Shown here: piece after piece, positions 27,322-35,610 of the stretch | How positions within the stretch are numbered: the first letter of the stretch is position 1 | How the letters are laid out: each line of letters opens with the position of its first letter | NCBI GenBank assembly: GCA_963643375.1 | Contig: CAVIKW010000001.1 | Coordinates: forward strand, 1 to 64,000 | Source: Flexilinea sp963643375 | GTDB lineage: Bacteria > Chloroflexota > Anaerolineae > Anaerolineales > Anaerolineaceae | DNA: 64,000 bases | Reading direction: 5' to 3' | Notes under the pieces: generated by a model | What the model saw: the letters and a program-made list of their open reading frames with translations, nothing else | What the model was told of the DNA's origin: nothing | The model's database searches: none | Translations under genes and position numbers: made by a program

Positions 27322-27606
27322 GTCGTGAATTGTTCAGACAAGAATCCGCTCGTCAAAAGCCGAACACAAAACAGCACCCCGCGAAAGCCCGGGAGCGCCG
27401 TACTTGAGCCGTTGCTCGTCATATTAAAGAGTACTTATTAAAAGAATATGATATTTGTCTGATTACCATATGACCGACAATTATCAGTTTTCGAGTAAAT
27501 TTAATAGTACGAATGGTTGTCGGTCAATTGAATTGATCGGAACCTTGTCCAACAGTGACAAAGGCATGCCGTGGGTATGCCGAATAGATTTATAAGGAGA
27601 ATCAAG

Positions 27607-28794
27607 ATGAAAAAATTAATGTCGTTGTTTCTTGTCCTCGTGGTGCTGCTGACCGCCATCAGCGCCGTCTCCGCCGATGATCTCAAAGTCGGTGTCATCC
27701 TCGTCCATGATGAGAACTCCGGTTACGACCAGGCTCATATCGAAGGTGTCCAGGGCGCTTTCGAAGCTCTCGGCCTTTCCACCGATAACCTGATCTTCAA
27801 ATACAACATTCCTGAAACCGAGGAATGCTACGACGCCGCTGTCGACCTTGCCGAGCAGGGCTGCGGCCTCATCATCTCCGACTCCTACGGCCATCAGGCT
27901 TACATGGAACAGGCTGCCTCCGAATATCCGGAAGTCCAGTTCGTTGCCAGCACCGGCGATACCGCTTGGAAGTCCGGCCTCGACAACTTCTCCAACATGT
28001 TCCCGCACACCTATGAATCCCGCTACATCTCCGGTGTTGTTGCCGGTCTGAAGCTGAAGGAACTGCTGGATGCCGGTACCGTTACCGATCCGTATGTCGG
28101 TTATGTCGGCGCCTACCCGTACGCTGAAGTTGTTTCCGGTTACACCGGCTTCTTCCTCGGTATCCGCTCCATCGTCCCGGATGCCCACATGGATGTCCAG
28201 TACACCAACTCCTGGTATGATCCGATTGCTGAAGCTGAAGCTGCCAACGCTCTCATGGCCCGCGGCTGCGTCATCATCGGCCAGCATGCTGACTCCACCG
28301 GCGCTCCGTCCGCCATCCAGGCTGTCAAGGACCAGGGTGCCGTTGTCTACTCCGTCGGTTACAACATCGATATGCGCTCTGTTGCCCCGACCGCTGCTCT
28401 GACCTCCGCTCAGAACGTTTGGGCCGCTCTCTACACCCCGATGATCGAACTCGCTGTCAAGGGTGAAGACCTCCCGACCGACTACTCCGTCGGTTACGCT
28501 CACGATGGTGTGAAGATCTCCGACCTCGGCGCTGAAGTTGCCGCCGGTACTGCCGAAGCTGTTGAAGCCGCTATCGCCGGCATCAAGGACGGCACCCTGA
28601 ACATCTTCGATACCGCCAACTTCACTGTCAACGGTGAAACCCAAACCTCTGCCTTCGCTCTGGATACCGACGGCGACTGGACCCCTGATTCCGAAGAAGT
28701 CATCATCGACGGTGTCTTCCATGAATCCGAAGTCATCTCTGCTCCGTATTTCAGCCTCCGCATCGACGGCATCACCGAACTGACCAACGAGTAA
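27607..28794 (+). CDS. BMP-family ABC transporter substrate-binding protein
   Basis: 395 residues from ATG 27607 (AAGGAG site; an upstream in-frame ATG at 27571 is rejected because the signal peptide starts at MKKLMSLFLVL). Sec signal 1-22 ending SAVSA, without a lipobox cysteine. The mature part follows the PnrA/BmpA fold: LKVGVILVHDENSGYDQAHIEG, AFEALGL, GLIISDSYGHQAYM, YISGVVAGLK, VGYVGAYPYAEVVSG. Known family members bind purine nucleosides or related compounds. Codon use is the strongly biased type seen in gap and pgk, pointing to high expression. A hairpin after the gene may lower expression of the downstream transporter genes. Confidence 0.92.
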   Translation: MKKLMSLFLVLVVLLTAISAVSADDLKVGVILVHDENSGYDQAHIEGVQGAFEALGLSTDNLIFKYNIPETEECYDAAVDLAEQGCGLIISDSYGHQAYMEQAASEYPEVQFVASTGDTAWKSGLDNFSNMFPHTYESRYISGVVAGLKLKELLDAGTVTDPYVGYVGAYPYAEVVSGYTGFFLGIRSIVPDAHMDVQYTNSWYDPIAEAEAANALMARGCVIIGQHADSTGAPSAIQAVKDQGAVVYSVGYNIDMRSVAPTAALTSAQNVWAALYTPMIELAVKGEDLPTDYSVGYAHDGVKISDLGAEVAAGTAEAVEAAIAGIKDGTLNIFDTANFTVNGETQTSAFALDTDGDWTPDSEEVIIDGVFHESEVISAPYFSLRIDGITELTNE

Positions 28795-28810
28795 TCTGAA
28801 CTAACATAAA

Positions 28811-28840
28811 TGTTCGGGGAGTAATCCTCCCCGAACATTT
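28811..28840 (+). terminator. Attenuating hairpin between binding protein and transporter genes
   Basis: Stem TGTTCGGGGAG / CTCCCCGAACA (28811-28821, 28827-28837), 5-nt loop, but only three T before a C. Probably a partial terminator or mRNA-stabilising hairpin that raises the binding protein over the membrane parts. Confidence 0.65.
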
Positions 28841-28983
28841 CTATCTGAAAATAAATTTGTCGGACAATGATGAAGCGCGTTTTCGACAACGCGGCCCTCG
28901 TAAGAGGAAGTACCTTCTGTATTCCGACTTCCGTGACGGCTGCGGAAAACATTATGCGTTTCAATTAGGGAAAGGATGCTCCC

Positions 28984-30525
28984 TTGAGTACTAAGAATGC
29001 TGTAAAAATGGTAGATATCACGAAGACTTTCGACGTGGTGTTGGCCAACAATAAAATTTGCCTGGATATCAACTACGGCGAGATCCTGGCTCTGTTAGGT
29101 GAGAATGGCAGCGGCAAAACGACGCTGATGAATATGCTCTCCGGCATTTATGCCCCGGACAGCGGTGACATTTACGTGAACGGCAAACTCGCGGTTATCA
29201 ACGACCCGGGCGACGCGTTCCGCCTCCACATCGGTATGATCCATCAGCACTTTAAGCTGGTCGAGGTCATGACCGCCGCTGAAAACATTATCCTCGGTTT
29301 GAATGAAGGCCGGTTGGTTGACCTCAAGAATGTCCGCAGCAGAGTCAAGGATTTCTGCGACCGTTACGGATTCGTGGTTGACCCCGATAAAAAAGTCTAT
29401 GACATGTCCGTCTCCGAAAAGCAGACGTTGGAAATTGTCAAGCAGCTCTACCGCGGCGCGGATATCCTCATTCTGGATGAACCGACAGCGGTCCTGACTC
29501 CTCAGGAAACCCAGAAACTCTTTGTCGTGCTCCGCAACATGAAAGAAGACGGGAAGGCTGTTGTCATCATTACCCATAAACTGCATGAAGTTATGGATAT
29601 TTCCGACCGCGTTGTTGTCCTTCGCAAGGGCGACTATATCGGCGAACTGAAGACAAAAGAAACCAACCCGCAGGAACTGACCGATATGATGGTCGGCCAC
29701 GCGGTGAAACTGAACATTGCCCGCAGCGACGTCAAAGAACGCAGAGAATGCCTCGATGTCCGGAACCTTTCTGTCAAGGATATCTACGGTGTGACGAAAC
29801 TTGACGGCGTCTCCTTCAAAGCCTACGGCGGTGAAGTCCTCGGTATCGCGGGTATTTCCGGCTCCGGTCAGAAGGAACTGCTCGAAGCGATTGCCGGTCT
29901 GCAGAAGATTGAACCGGGCGCGAGCATTAAATATACATCGCTCAAAGACAGTGCGGAAGCCGTTGAGCTGGTTGGCTGCTCCCCGATTGACATCAAGAAT
30001 ATGGGCGTCAGCTTTGCTTACGTTCCGGAAGACCGCCTCGGTATGGGCCTCGTCGGCAACATGGACCTCGCTGAGAACATGATGCTCAAGAGCTATTCCA
30101 ACGGCAAGGGCCCGATGCTCGACTTCAAAGCCCCGACCAAGCTGGCCGAAGAAGTTGTTGAGGAGCTCGAAGTCCTCACCCCGAGCATCAAGACGCCGGT
30201 CCGCCGCCTCTCCGGCGGTAACGTCCAGAAGGTCCTGGTCGGCCGTGAAATCGCTTCCCAGCCGTCCCTGATGATGACGGCGTACGCGGTCCGCGGTCTG
30301 GATATCAACACCTCATACACGATCTACAACCTGCTGAATGAGGAAAAGGAAAAGGGCGTGGCGGTCATTTACGTCGGTGAAGACCTGGATGTTCTGCTTG
30401 AGCTTTGCGATCGTATTTTGGTGCTCTGCGCGGGTAAGGTCAGCGGTATCGTTGACGGACGTAACACCCGTAAGGAAGAAGTCGGTTTGCTGATGACCCA
30501 TCTGGGCAGCACTGAGGAGGCATAA
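28984..30525 (+). CDS. Nucleoside-type ABC importer ATPase (two fused NBDs)
   Basis: 513 residues starting at TTG 28984, preceded by GGGAAAGGA. The first ATPase domain has Walker A GENGSGKTT and Walker B ILILDEPTAVLTPQE; its signature is changed to MSVSEKQ, as is common in this family. The second domain has the degenerate loop GISGSGQKE and the signature LSGGNVQK, with MMTAYAVRGLD at the Walker B site, so one of two ATP sites is probably weak. This is the arrangement of NupO/BmpC/RbsA-type proteins. It overlaps the next permease gene by 1 nt. Energises import of the BMP-bound ligand. Confidence 0.9.
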   Translation: MSTKNAVKMVDITKTFDVVLANNKICLDINYGEILALLGENGSGKTTLMNMLSGIYAPDSGDIYVNGKLAVINDPGDAFRLHIGMIHQHFKLVEVMTAAENIILGLNEGRLVDLKNVRSRVKDFCDRYGFVVDPDKKVYDMSVSEKQTLEIVKQLYRGADILILDEPTAVLTPQETQKLFVVLRNMKEDGKAVVIITHKLHEVMDISDRVVVLRKGDYIGELKTKETNPQELTDMMVGHAVKLNIARSDVKERRECLDVRNLSVKDIYGVTKLDGVSFKAYGGEVLGIAGISGSGQKELLEAIAGLQKIEPGASIKYTSLKDSAEAVELVGCSPIDIKNMGVSFAYVPEDRLGMGLVGNMDLAENMMLKSYSNGKGPMLDFKAPTKLAEEVVEELEVLTPSIKTPVRRLSGGNVQKVLVGREIASQPSLMMTAYAVRGLDINTSYTIYNLLNEEKEKGVAVIYVGEDLDVLLELCDRILVLCAGKVSGIVDGRNTRKEEVGLLMTHLGSTEEA

Positions 30526-31634
30526 TGAACGAGGAGAACAAAAAACAATCTTTGATCCGCATTTCCAAGCGCGGCGCTATCCCGATGTGGAAGTCGCTTG
30601 GAATCCGTTTGATCGGCCTTCTGATTGCCCTTATCATCTGCGCGCTGATCATCTTCGGCATCACGAAGCTGAACCCGCTGAAGGTCTACGGCTCCATGTG
30701 GAACGGTGCCTTCGGTACCAACAAGCGCTGTTGGGTTACCGTCCGCGACACCATGATGATGCTCTGCATCGGCCTCGGTCTGGCGCCCGCTTTCAAGATG
30801 CGCTTCTGGAACATCGGCGCTGAAGGCCAGGTTCTGGTCGGCGGTATCGCCGCGGCTGCCTGCATGCTCTATCTGCCGCAGACGATGCCGAACTGGCTCG
30901 CCCTCGTCATCATGTTCATCTGCAGCGCGATCGCCGGCGCGATCTGGGGCTTCTTCCCGGGTCTCTTCAAGGCGGTTTCCAACACGAATGAAACCCTGTT
31001 CACCCTGATGATGAACTACATCGCCATCCGCCTGACAGCGTTCTTCGTTGCCAAATGGGAAAACCCGTACGGTTCCAACACGGTCGGCATCATCAACTCC
31101 CGTTCCCGCTTCGGCTGGTTCCCGAGCATTGCCGGTCAGCAGTACCTGCTGAATGTGCTCCTGGTTGCCGTTCTGACCATCTTCATCTATATCTATCTGA
31201 AGTACACGAAGCACGGTTTTGAAATCGCGGTCGTCGGCGACAGCGAAAACACCGCCCGTTACTGCGCGATGGATGTCAAGAAGATCATCATCCGCACCAT
31301 GCTCCTCTCCGGTGCTATCTGCGGCGTCGCGGGCTTCCTCGCGGTTGCCGGTGCCGGTCACACCATTTCCACCGATACGGCGGGCGGACGCGGCTTCATC
31401 ACCATTATTGTGGCGTGGATGTCCAAGTTCAACTCCTTCGTTATGGCGATTGTCTCCCTGCTGCTGGTCTTCCTTGAAAAAGGCGCGATGCAGATCGCTT
31501 CCCAGTATCAGCTCTCGGACTACGTTTCCAACGTTGTCAAAGGCATCATCCTGATCTTCCTGCTCGGCTCTGAATTCTTTGTCAACTTCAAAGTCAATTT
31601 CCGCGGTTCCCATAATAAGGAGGTGGCGAAATGA
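30525..31634 (+). CDS. Nucleoside-type ABC importer permease 1
   Basis: 369 residues with about 10 predicted membrane helices, BPD_transp_2 (branched-chain/ribose-type) family. Family motifs: FWNIGAEGQVLVGGIAAA near 85-105, NETLFTLMMNYIA, and VVGDSENTARYCAMDVKK, the cytoplasmic coupling loop. It corresponds to the BmpD/NupP position. The start overlaps the ATPase stop and the stop overlaps the second permease by 4 nt, so the three transporter genes are translationally coupled. Confidence 0.9.
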   Translation: MNEENKKQSLIRISKRGAIPMWKSLGIRLIGLLIALIICALIIFGITKLNPLKVYGSMWNGAFGTNKRCWVTVRDTMMMLCIGLGLAPAFKMRFWNIGAEGQVLVGGIAAAACMLYLPQTMPNWLALVIMFICSAIAGAIWGFFPGLFKAVSNTNETLFTLMMNYIAIRLTAFFVAKWENPYGSNTVGIINSRSRFGWFPSIAGQQYLLNVLLVAVLTIFIYIYLKYTKHGFEIAVVGDSENTARYCAMDVKKIIIRTMLLSGAICGVAGFLAVAGAGHTISTDTAGGRGFITIIVAWMSKFNSFVMAIVSLLLVFLEKGAMQIASQYQLSDYVSNVVKGIILIFLLGSEFFVNFKVNFRGSHNKEVAK

Positions 31635-32617
31635 CACAATTTATCTCACTGATTAATGCGTCTGTAGTCTTCGGTACCGTCATTCTCTTCGGTGCTGTCG
31701 GCGAAATCCTCACGGAAAAAGGCGGCAACCTGAACCTCGGCGTCCCGGGCATCATGTTCATGGGCGGTATCGCCGGCTTGATCGGCACCTTCTATTATGA
31801 ACGCGCGATGGGAGACGCGGCCAACCCGCTCCTCTGCGTAATCATCGCCATCGTCTGCGCGGTCATCGCGTCCATGCTGAGCGGCCTGCTCTTCGCCTTC
31901 ATGACGGTAACGCTTCGCTGCAACCAGAACATCATGGGCTTGGCCTTCAACATTTTCGCCAGCGGTTTCGCGAACTTCTACGGCGGTTCCCTGAACAAAC
32001 TGGCGGGCGGCGTCGGCCAGATCAATGTTCTCGTCACCAGTAAAGCGATTCGTACGCAGATCCCGTTCCTTTCGAAGATCCCGGTCGTGGGCAGCATCTT
32101 CTTCTCCTACGGCTTCCTGGCGTATGTCGCGATTCTGCTCGCCATCATCGTCCGCTGGTTCCTGAACCGCACTTCCGTCGGTTTGAACCTCCGCGCTGTC
32201 GGTGAAGATCCGGCGGCTGCCGATGCGGTCGGTATCAACGTTACGAAGTACAAGTATCTCTCCACCTGCGTCGGCGCGGCGATCTCCGGTCTCGGCGGTC
32301 TCTACTACGTCATGGACTACGTGAAGGGTACTTGGGACAGCGCCGGCTTGATCGAAGGCCTGGGCTGGCTCTCCGTCGCGCTCGTCATCTTCGCCTCCTG
32401 GCGTCCTGCCCGCGCGATCTGGGGCTCCTACCTCTTCGGTATGCTCTCCTGGATGTACTTCTACATCAGCGGCCTGACCCGCAGCTCCCAGGAGCTCTTC
32501 AAGATGCTCCCGTACCTCGCGACCCTCGGCGTTCTGATCTTCGTCTCCCTGCAGCACAAGGTCGAGAACCAGCCTCCGAAGTCGCTCGGTCTCCCGTACT
32601 TCCGCGAAGAGCGTTAG
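31631..32617 (+). CDS. Nucleoside-type ABC importer permease 2
   Basis: 328 residues, about 9 membrane helices, also BPD_transp_2. Motifs: ILTEKGGNLNLGVPGIMFMGG and VGEDPAAADAVGINVTKYKYL (coupling loop). It is the partner permease (BmpE/NupQ position) and ends the operon; a strong terminator lies about 20 nt after the stop. Together with the preceding genes it makes a complete importer, probably for purine nucleosides, in keeping with the purine nucleoside phosphorylase 3 kb downstream. Confidence 0.9.
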   Translation: MTQFISLINASVVFGTVILFGAVGEILTEKGGNLNLGVPGIMFMGGIAGLIGTFYYERAMGDAANPLLCVIIAIVCAVIASMLSGLLFAFMTVTLRCNQNIMGLAFNIFASGFANFYGGSLNKLAGGVGQINVLVTSKAIRTQIPFLSKIPVVGSIFFSYGFLAYVAILLAIIVRWFLNRTSVGLNLRAVGEDPAAADAVGINVTKYKYLSTCVGAAISGLGGLYYVMDYVKGTWDSAGLIEGLGWLSVALVIFASWRPARAIWGSYLFGMLSWMYFYISGLTRSSQELFKMLPYLATLGVLIFVSLQHKVENQPPKSLGLPYFREER

Positions 32618-32638
32618 TCGAACGAACTTAACTATGAA

Positions 32639-32678
32639 AAAGAGTTTTGTGTCAGTAAGAGCAAAACTCTTTTTTTTG
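32639..32678 (+). terminator. Terminator of the BMP importer operon
   Basis: Stem AAAGAGTTTTG / CAAAACTCTTT (32639-32649, 32662-32672) followed by a T run. A TATAAT at 32686-32691 directly after it is the likely -10 of the next gene. Confidence 0.85.
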
Positions 32679-32737
32679 ATTGACGTATAATAGACAGGAA
32701 ATAATTTTTGAATACAGACTACGAAAGGAAGTATCCA

Positions 32738-33457
32738 ATGAAGAAATTTGTATTATTCACGCTCGTTGTTTTGACTTTTCTGACGGCTTCGGCCTGCTTC
32801 GCCGCGCCTTTGACCGTCGCTGTCAACCCCGACTCCGTGCCCTTCAAATATATTGACGCCAACGGCGATTTCCAAGGCATCGATCCCGACATTATCCGCG
32901 CCGTCGCTGAAGCCGAAGGCCTCGAGATCAAATTCATCCGCCAGGACTTCGATTTGATTCTGAAAAACGTCGAAAGCTGCGATGTCGACCTCGCCATCTC
33001 CGGCATTTCCTACACCGACGAACGCGCGGCGAAGATGCTCATGAGCGATCCGTACCTGACCAGCGGCCAGGCGATTTACACCATCGACGGCTCCGGCGTT
33101 GAATCCATCGCTGACGTGAAGCACCTCGGCGCCAAGGAAGGCGCGACCGGCGTGACCCACGCGGAACGCCTGCAGCTCGAAAACGACTTCGAGATCGATA
33201 CCTTCGCCGGCTATCAAGAACTGATCAACGCATTGATCGACGGTGAGGTTGATGCCATCATCGGCGACACCATTCAGGTGGACTACGCCATCGGCGGGCA
33301 TCAAAGCATCGTCAAGATCGGCGAACCGGTCTCCGAGGAACAGTATGTAATTGCTGTCTGCCCGAAGAACACGGACCTGCTTGCTCAGATCAATGACGGC
33401 CTGAAGCAGATTGAAGAGAACGGCAAGCTCGACGCGATCCTGAATCAGTATAAGTAA
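32738..33457 (+). CDS. Amino-acid-type (family 3) solute-binding protein
   Basis: 239 residues from ATG 32738, with the ribosome site GAAAGGAAG upstream; an in-frame TTG at 32708 is rejected because the signal peptide begins at MKKFVLF. The export signal ends around SACFA, a borderline case between ordinary signal peptidase I and a weak lipobox. The mature part is a short PBP2-type domain: LTVAVNPDSVPFKYID, GIDPDIIRAVAEAEGL, CDVDLAISGISYTDERA, and VDAIIGDTIQ. Members bind polar amino acids, but no permease or ATPase is adjacent, so it either serves a distant transporter or acts as a sensor. TATAAT 32686-32691 is its likely -10 box. Confidence 0.87.
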   Translation: MKKFVLFTLVVLTFLTASACFAAPLTVAVNPDSVPFKYIDANGDFQGIDPDIIRAVAEAEGLEIKFIRQDFDLILKNVESCDVDLAISGISYTDERAAKMLMSDPYLTSGQAIYTIDGSGVESIADVKHLGAKEGATGVTHAERLQLENDFEIDTFAGYQELINALIDGEVDAIIGDTIQVDYAIGGHQSIVKIGEPVSEEQYVIAVCPKNTDLLAQINDGLKQIEENGKLDAILNQYK

Positions 33458-33474
33458 GACAAATATCACAAGCG

Positions 33475-33501
33475 CCGGCACTTCCAGGAGTGCCGGTTTT
33501 T
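33475..33501 (+). terminator. Terminator of the solute-binding protein gene
   Basis: Stem CCGGCACT / AGTGCCGG (33475-33482, 33489-33496), 6-nt loop, five T. Confidence 0.87.
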
Positions 33502-33551
33502 CATTTATCGGCGGGGCGGATTTATGCCGATGCGGTGGGCTTCGTTGATGT

Positions 33552-33597
33552 TTCCATTGAAAAGTAGGCTGTAAATATAGGCAAGTTTTCAATGGAA
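33552..33597. repeat. 46-bp palindromic repeat, copy 1
   Basis: Outer arms TTCCATTGAAAA / TTTTCAATGGAA and an imperfect inner palindrome (GGCTGTAAATATAGGC). 44 of 46 bases match copy 2. It lies in a 416-bp stretch (33458-33873) without genes; besides terminators and these two repeats I see nothing else in that stretch. Confidence 0.85.
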
Positions 33598-33683
33598 TAT
33601 TTACCGATGTTATTAGGCTTTATCCCGCAACGTTTGTTTCAAAAACAGGGTGTTCGTACCGATTGACTTATGTGCCTTGGCAG

Positions 33684-33729
33684 TTCCATTGAAAAGTAGG
33701 CTATAAATATAGCCAAGTTTTCAATGGAA
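33684..33729. repeat. 46-bp palindromic repeat, copy 2
   Basis: Same outer arms as copy 1. Here the centre is a perfect 7-bp hairpin (GGCTATA / TATAGCC), so the whole element can fold with 12 plus 7 base pairs. The two copies are 132 bp apart start to start, in the same orientation. Confidence 0.87.
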
Positions 33730-33814
33730 AACTTACAAGCGCGCTATGGTTTTACTGTGAAAATGATTTGCCGAAGATTCGCGGCCATATTCGATGCTCC
33801 CCGGTTGTGGACAT

Positions 33815-33851
33815 AAAAAAAGAAGAAGGGTAGGAGCCTTTCTTCTTTTTT
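33815..33851 (-). terminator. Terminator of the alpha/beta hydrolase gene
   Basis: AT-rich stem around AAAAAAGAAGAAGG / CCTTTCTTCTTTTTT, with a T tract on the minus strand. It lies about 20 nt past the stop of the minus-strand gene. Confidence 0.7.
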
Positions 33852-33873
33852 GCGTATCTCGCGGCCGCGTGCT

Positions 33874-34641
33874 TTATACGGGCATTTCCATGCAGGCGTA
33901 AATCGTCTCCAGCACGGGCTGCGTCCAGCCGTTGTCGCCGAACAGCCACTGTTCATGCTGCATGTCGAAGGCGTGAATGTCGGGGTCGTGGAAGTACTTC
34001 CTGTAGCGTTTCTCGTACTTCTCCCCCATCTTCTTGGCGTAGATGAAATGCGCCCGCGTGTGCGGCACCTGAATGTCCTCGTCCAGGCAGGTGATCAGAT
34101 CCGTGTAGTATTCGTTCAGAATCGATTCCGGCTTAAACCGCGCGAAGCACGCCATGAATTTATCCGCGGTCTCCTCACTCATCAGGAACGTCTTGACCAG
34201 GAGCTTCCGCATCGTGCTCTGTTTCCCGCTCTTCTTCGCGGCGCTCGCGAGGATCGGGTACATGAGCTTCGTCTGAATCTTCGCTGACAACACACCGGAT
34301 TGATCCAGGTCGGAGCTGCCGAAAATGCCGTGGTCGAGATGCACATTCCGACGCATGATCAGCTGGCCGACAAAACTCCCTCCGAGGGATGAACCGAGCG
34401 CGCCGTCAAGCCGGCCGCCGTGGTTCTCTTGAATGTACCGCTCAATCTTCTCCGTCACGGTGATCATATCCGGGAAAATCCGGTCCGAGCCGTCGAATCC
34501 GTCATAATTCACGCAGATCAGATGATAATGCTTCGCGAGCTCGTCCAGCACGGCGCCGAAATTCGTCTCATAATTACAGCAGGTCCCCGGCAACAGCATC
34601 AGCGTTTTACCGTTCTCCAGCCCCATCTCATCATAAATCAT
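33874..34641 (-). CDS. Alpha/beta hydrolase
   Basis: 255 residues, no signal peptide. The oxyanion region reads LMLLPGTCCNYETNF, the nucleophile elbow GSSLGGSF (serine near residue 90), and a late HEQWLF offers a histidine near residue 232; the acid is probably in HDPDIHAFD. Fold and order fit the alpha/beta hydrolase superfamily, possibly esterase- or peptidase-like. Ribosome site GGAGG lies about 9 nt before ATG. It stands alone between two minus-strand terminators. Substrate unknown. Confidence 0.78.
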   Translation of the reverse strand: MIYDEMGLENGKTLMLLPGTCCNYETNFGAVLDELAKHYHLICVNYDGFDGSDRIFPDMITVTEKIERYIQENHGGRLDGALGSSLGGSFVGQLIMRRNVHLDHGIFGSSDLDQSGVLSAKIQTKLMYPILASAAKKSGKQSTMRKLLVKTFLMSEETADKFMACFARFKPESILNEYYTDLITCLDEDIQVPHTRAHFIYAKKMGEKYEKRYRKYFHDPDIHAFDMQHEQWLFGDNGWTQPVLETIYACMEMPV

Positions 34642-34762
34642 CTCTCAAAACCTCCAAAGACTTCGCCTGCGTTCATGAAGGTAAGTCTAATCTAACTGCT
34701 ATCTTATAACTTCTCACGGGGAATGTCAAGAGGGGAAAATAAAAAAGTGTCGGTCAACATAA

Positions 34763-34796
34763 AAAAAGAAGAAAGGGGAGACCCTTTCTTCTTTTT
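34763..34796 (-). terminator. Terminator of the secreted hypothetical gene
   Basis: Perfect stem AAAAAGAAGAAAGGG / CCCTTTCTTCTTTTT (34763-34777, 34782-34796) with a 4-nt loop. Its arm resembles the terminator at 33815-33851. Confidence 0.8.
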
Positions 34797-34820
34797 GATT
34801 GTGAATGTCAGCGAAGCGGA

Positions 34821-35393
34821 TTACTCAGCGCCTTCGATGTACTGACGGTCATAGAGATCCATGATCACGATCGGAGCTTCAGATTCTTCGTCAACAGCCG
34901 CGCCGAAAGCGACAATGACATCATCGGTGGCGCCGGCGGAATAGTCATCTTCACCCAACCCGTAGGCTTCCATATCCTCGTCAATGCCGGTACCGGTGAC
35001 ATCATAGGCCTCAATCGAAGAGAGTTCGTAGGCGTCAATCAGAGTCTGGGCAATGGTTTCCAGATCCAAGCTTTCCACGTCATTGGACATGATGATAACA
35101 CCCATGTGGCGAAGCGCGTCGTCAACGAACGTATAGGTGTAGGCATCGGATTCAACTTCATCCGTATAATAACAGACGAGGACTTTGTAATTGTCTTCCT
35201 CGCCGGTTTCGCATTCGAGGTTTTCCAGGCTGCTCAGCATGTCTTCAATGGATTCGGAGGTGTCGCCCCAGCTGTTGAGCATACCGAAAGTGGTGGGATC
35301 GAAGGTGATGGCTTCTTCTTCAGCAGTCTGAGCGAAGGCGGAGGAGACGATGAGCAGCATGGCCGCGAGTACAAACAGGATGGTCTTTTTCAT
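34821..35393 (-). CDS. Secreted acidic protein of unknown function
   Basis: 190 residues. A clear Sec signal peptide (MKKTILFVLAAMLLIVSSAFA, cleavage after residue 21) is followed by a small acidic domain rich in Glu, Asp and Tyr with few hydrophobic stretches. GMLNSWGDTSESIEDMLSSLE and YTYTFVDDALRHMGVI give the impression of an alpha/beta domain. There is no lipobox and no membrane anchor. Ribosome site AAAGGGAAA before ATG. I do not recognise a family. Confidence 0.65.
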   Translation of the reverse strand: MKKTILFVLAAMLLIVSSAFAQTAEEEAITFDPTTFGMLNSWGDTSESIEDMLSSLENLECETGEEDNYKVLVCYYTDEVESDAYTYTFVDDALRHMGVIIMSNDVESLDLETIAQTLIDAYELSSIEAYDVTGTGIDEDMEAYGLGEDDYSAGATDDVIVAFGAAVDEESEAPIVIMDLYDRQYIEGAE

Positions 35394-35551
35394 GGTTTAT
35401 TTTTCCCTTTCTTTCTTATTCCAATAAAACTTACCTATTTGATTTTAGCACACGAACAAGGCGATTGTGATAACTTTCCTTATTTTAGTGAACTAAACTC
35501 AATAATGTTCCGTCTTCGCGGGCGGATTTCTTTCGTCGGGGAGGGCGATTT

Positions 35552-35580
35552 TTGATATGCGGACGCGAATCGGGTATAAT
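35552..35580 (+). promoter_or_regulatory. Promoter of the purine nucleoside phosphorylase gene
   Basis: -35 TTGATA (35552-35557), 17-bp spacer, -10 TATAAT (35575-35580). A GGAGG ribosome site lies before ATG 35611. Confidence 0.8.
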
Positions 35581-35610
35581 GAAGACAATAACTCGAACGG
35601 AGGATGATTT

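Larger units (their letters stand above)
27005..27606 (+). promoter_or_regulatory. 600-bp intergenic region: terminator, promoter and long leader of the BMP importer operon
   Basis: No coding frame is credible here. From left to right it holds a terminator (27107-27149), two direct repeats TCGTGTAAA 22 bp apart (27241-27249, 27263-27271), the 12-mer GAATGTCATATT (27278-27289) that also occurs before gap, a promoter (27293-27321) and a leader of about 280 nt. The leader carries a 10-bp perfect inverted repeat TGACCGACAA / TTGTCGGTCA (27471-27480, 27517-27526). A small hairpin GGCAT / ATGCC lies just before the AAGGAG ribosome site. I could not match the leader to a known riboswitch. Confidence 0.55.

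Noticed and set aside
27322..27606. Purine riboswitch in the importer leader
   Set aside because: The conserved loop sequences and three-way junction layout of the purine aptamer could not be found; GAAAGCCCGGGAGC only superficially resembles other aptamers.
33552..33729. The two 46-bp repeats as a CRISPR array
   Set aside because: Only two copies, an 86-bp gap between them, strong internal palindromes and no cas genes.
34741..34760. TGTCGGTCAA near the hypothetical gene as a second copy of the importer leader inverted repeat
   Set aside because: Only a 10-base match to one arm, without the inverted partner; likely chance.
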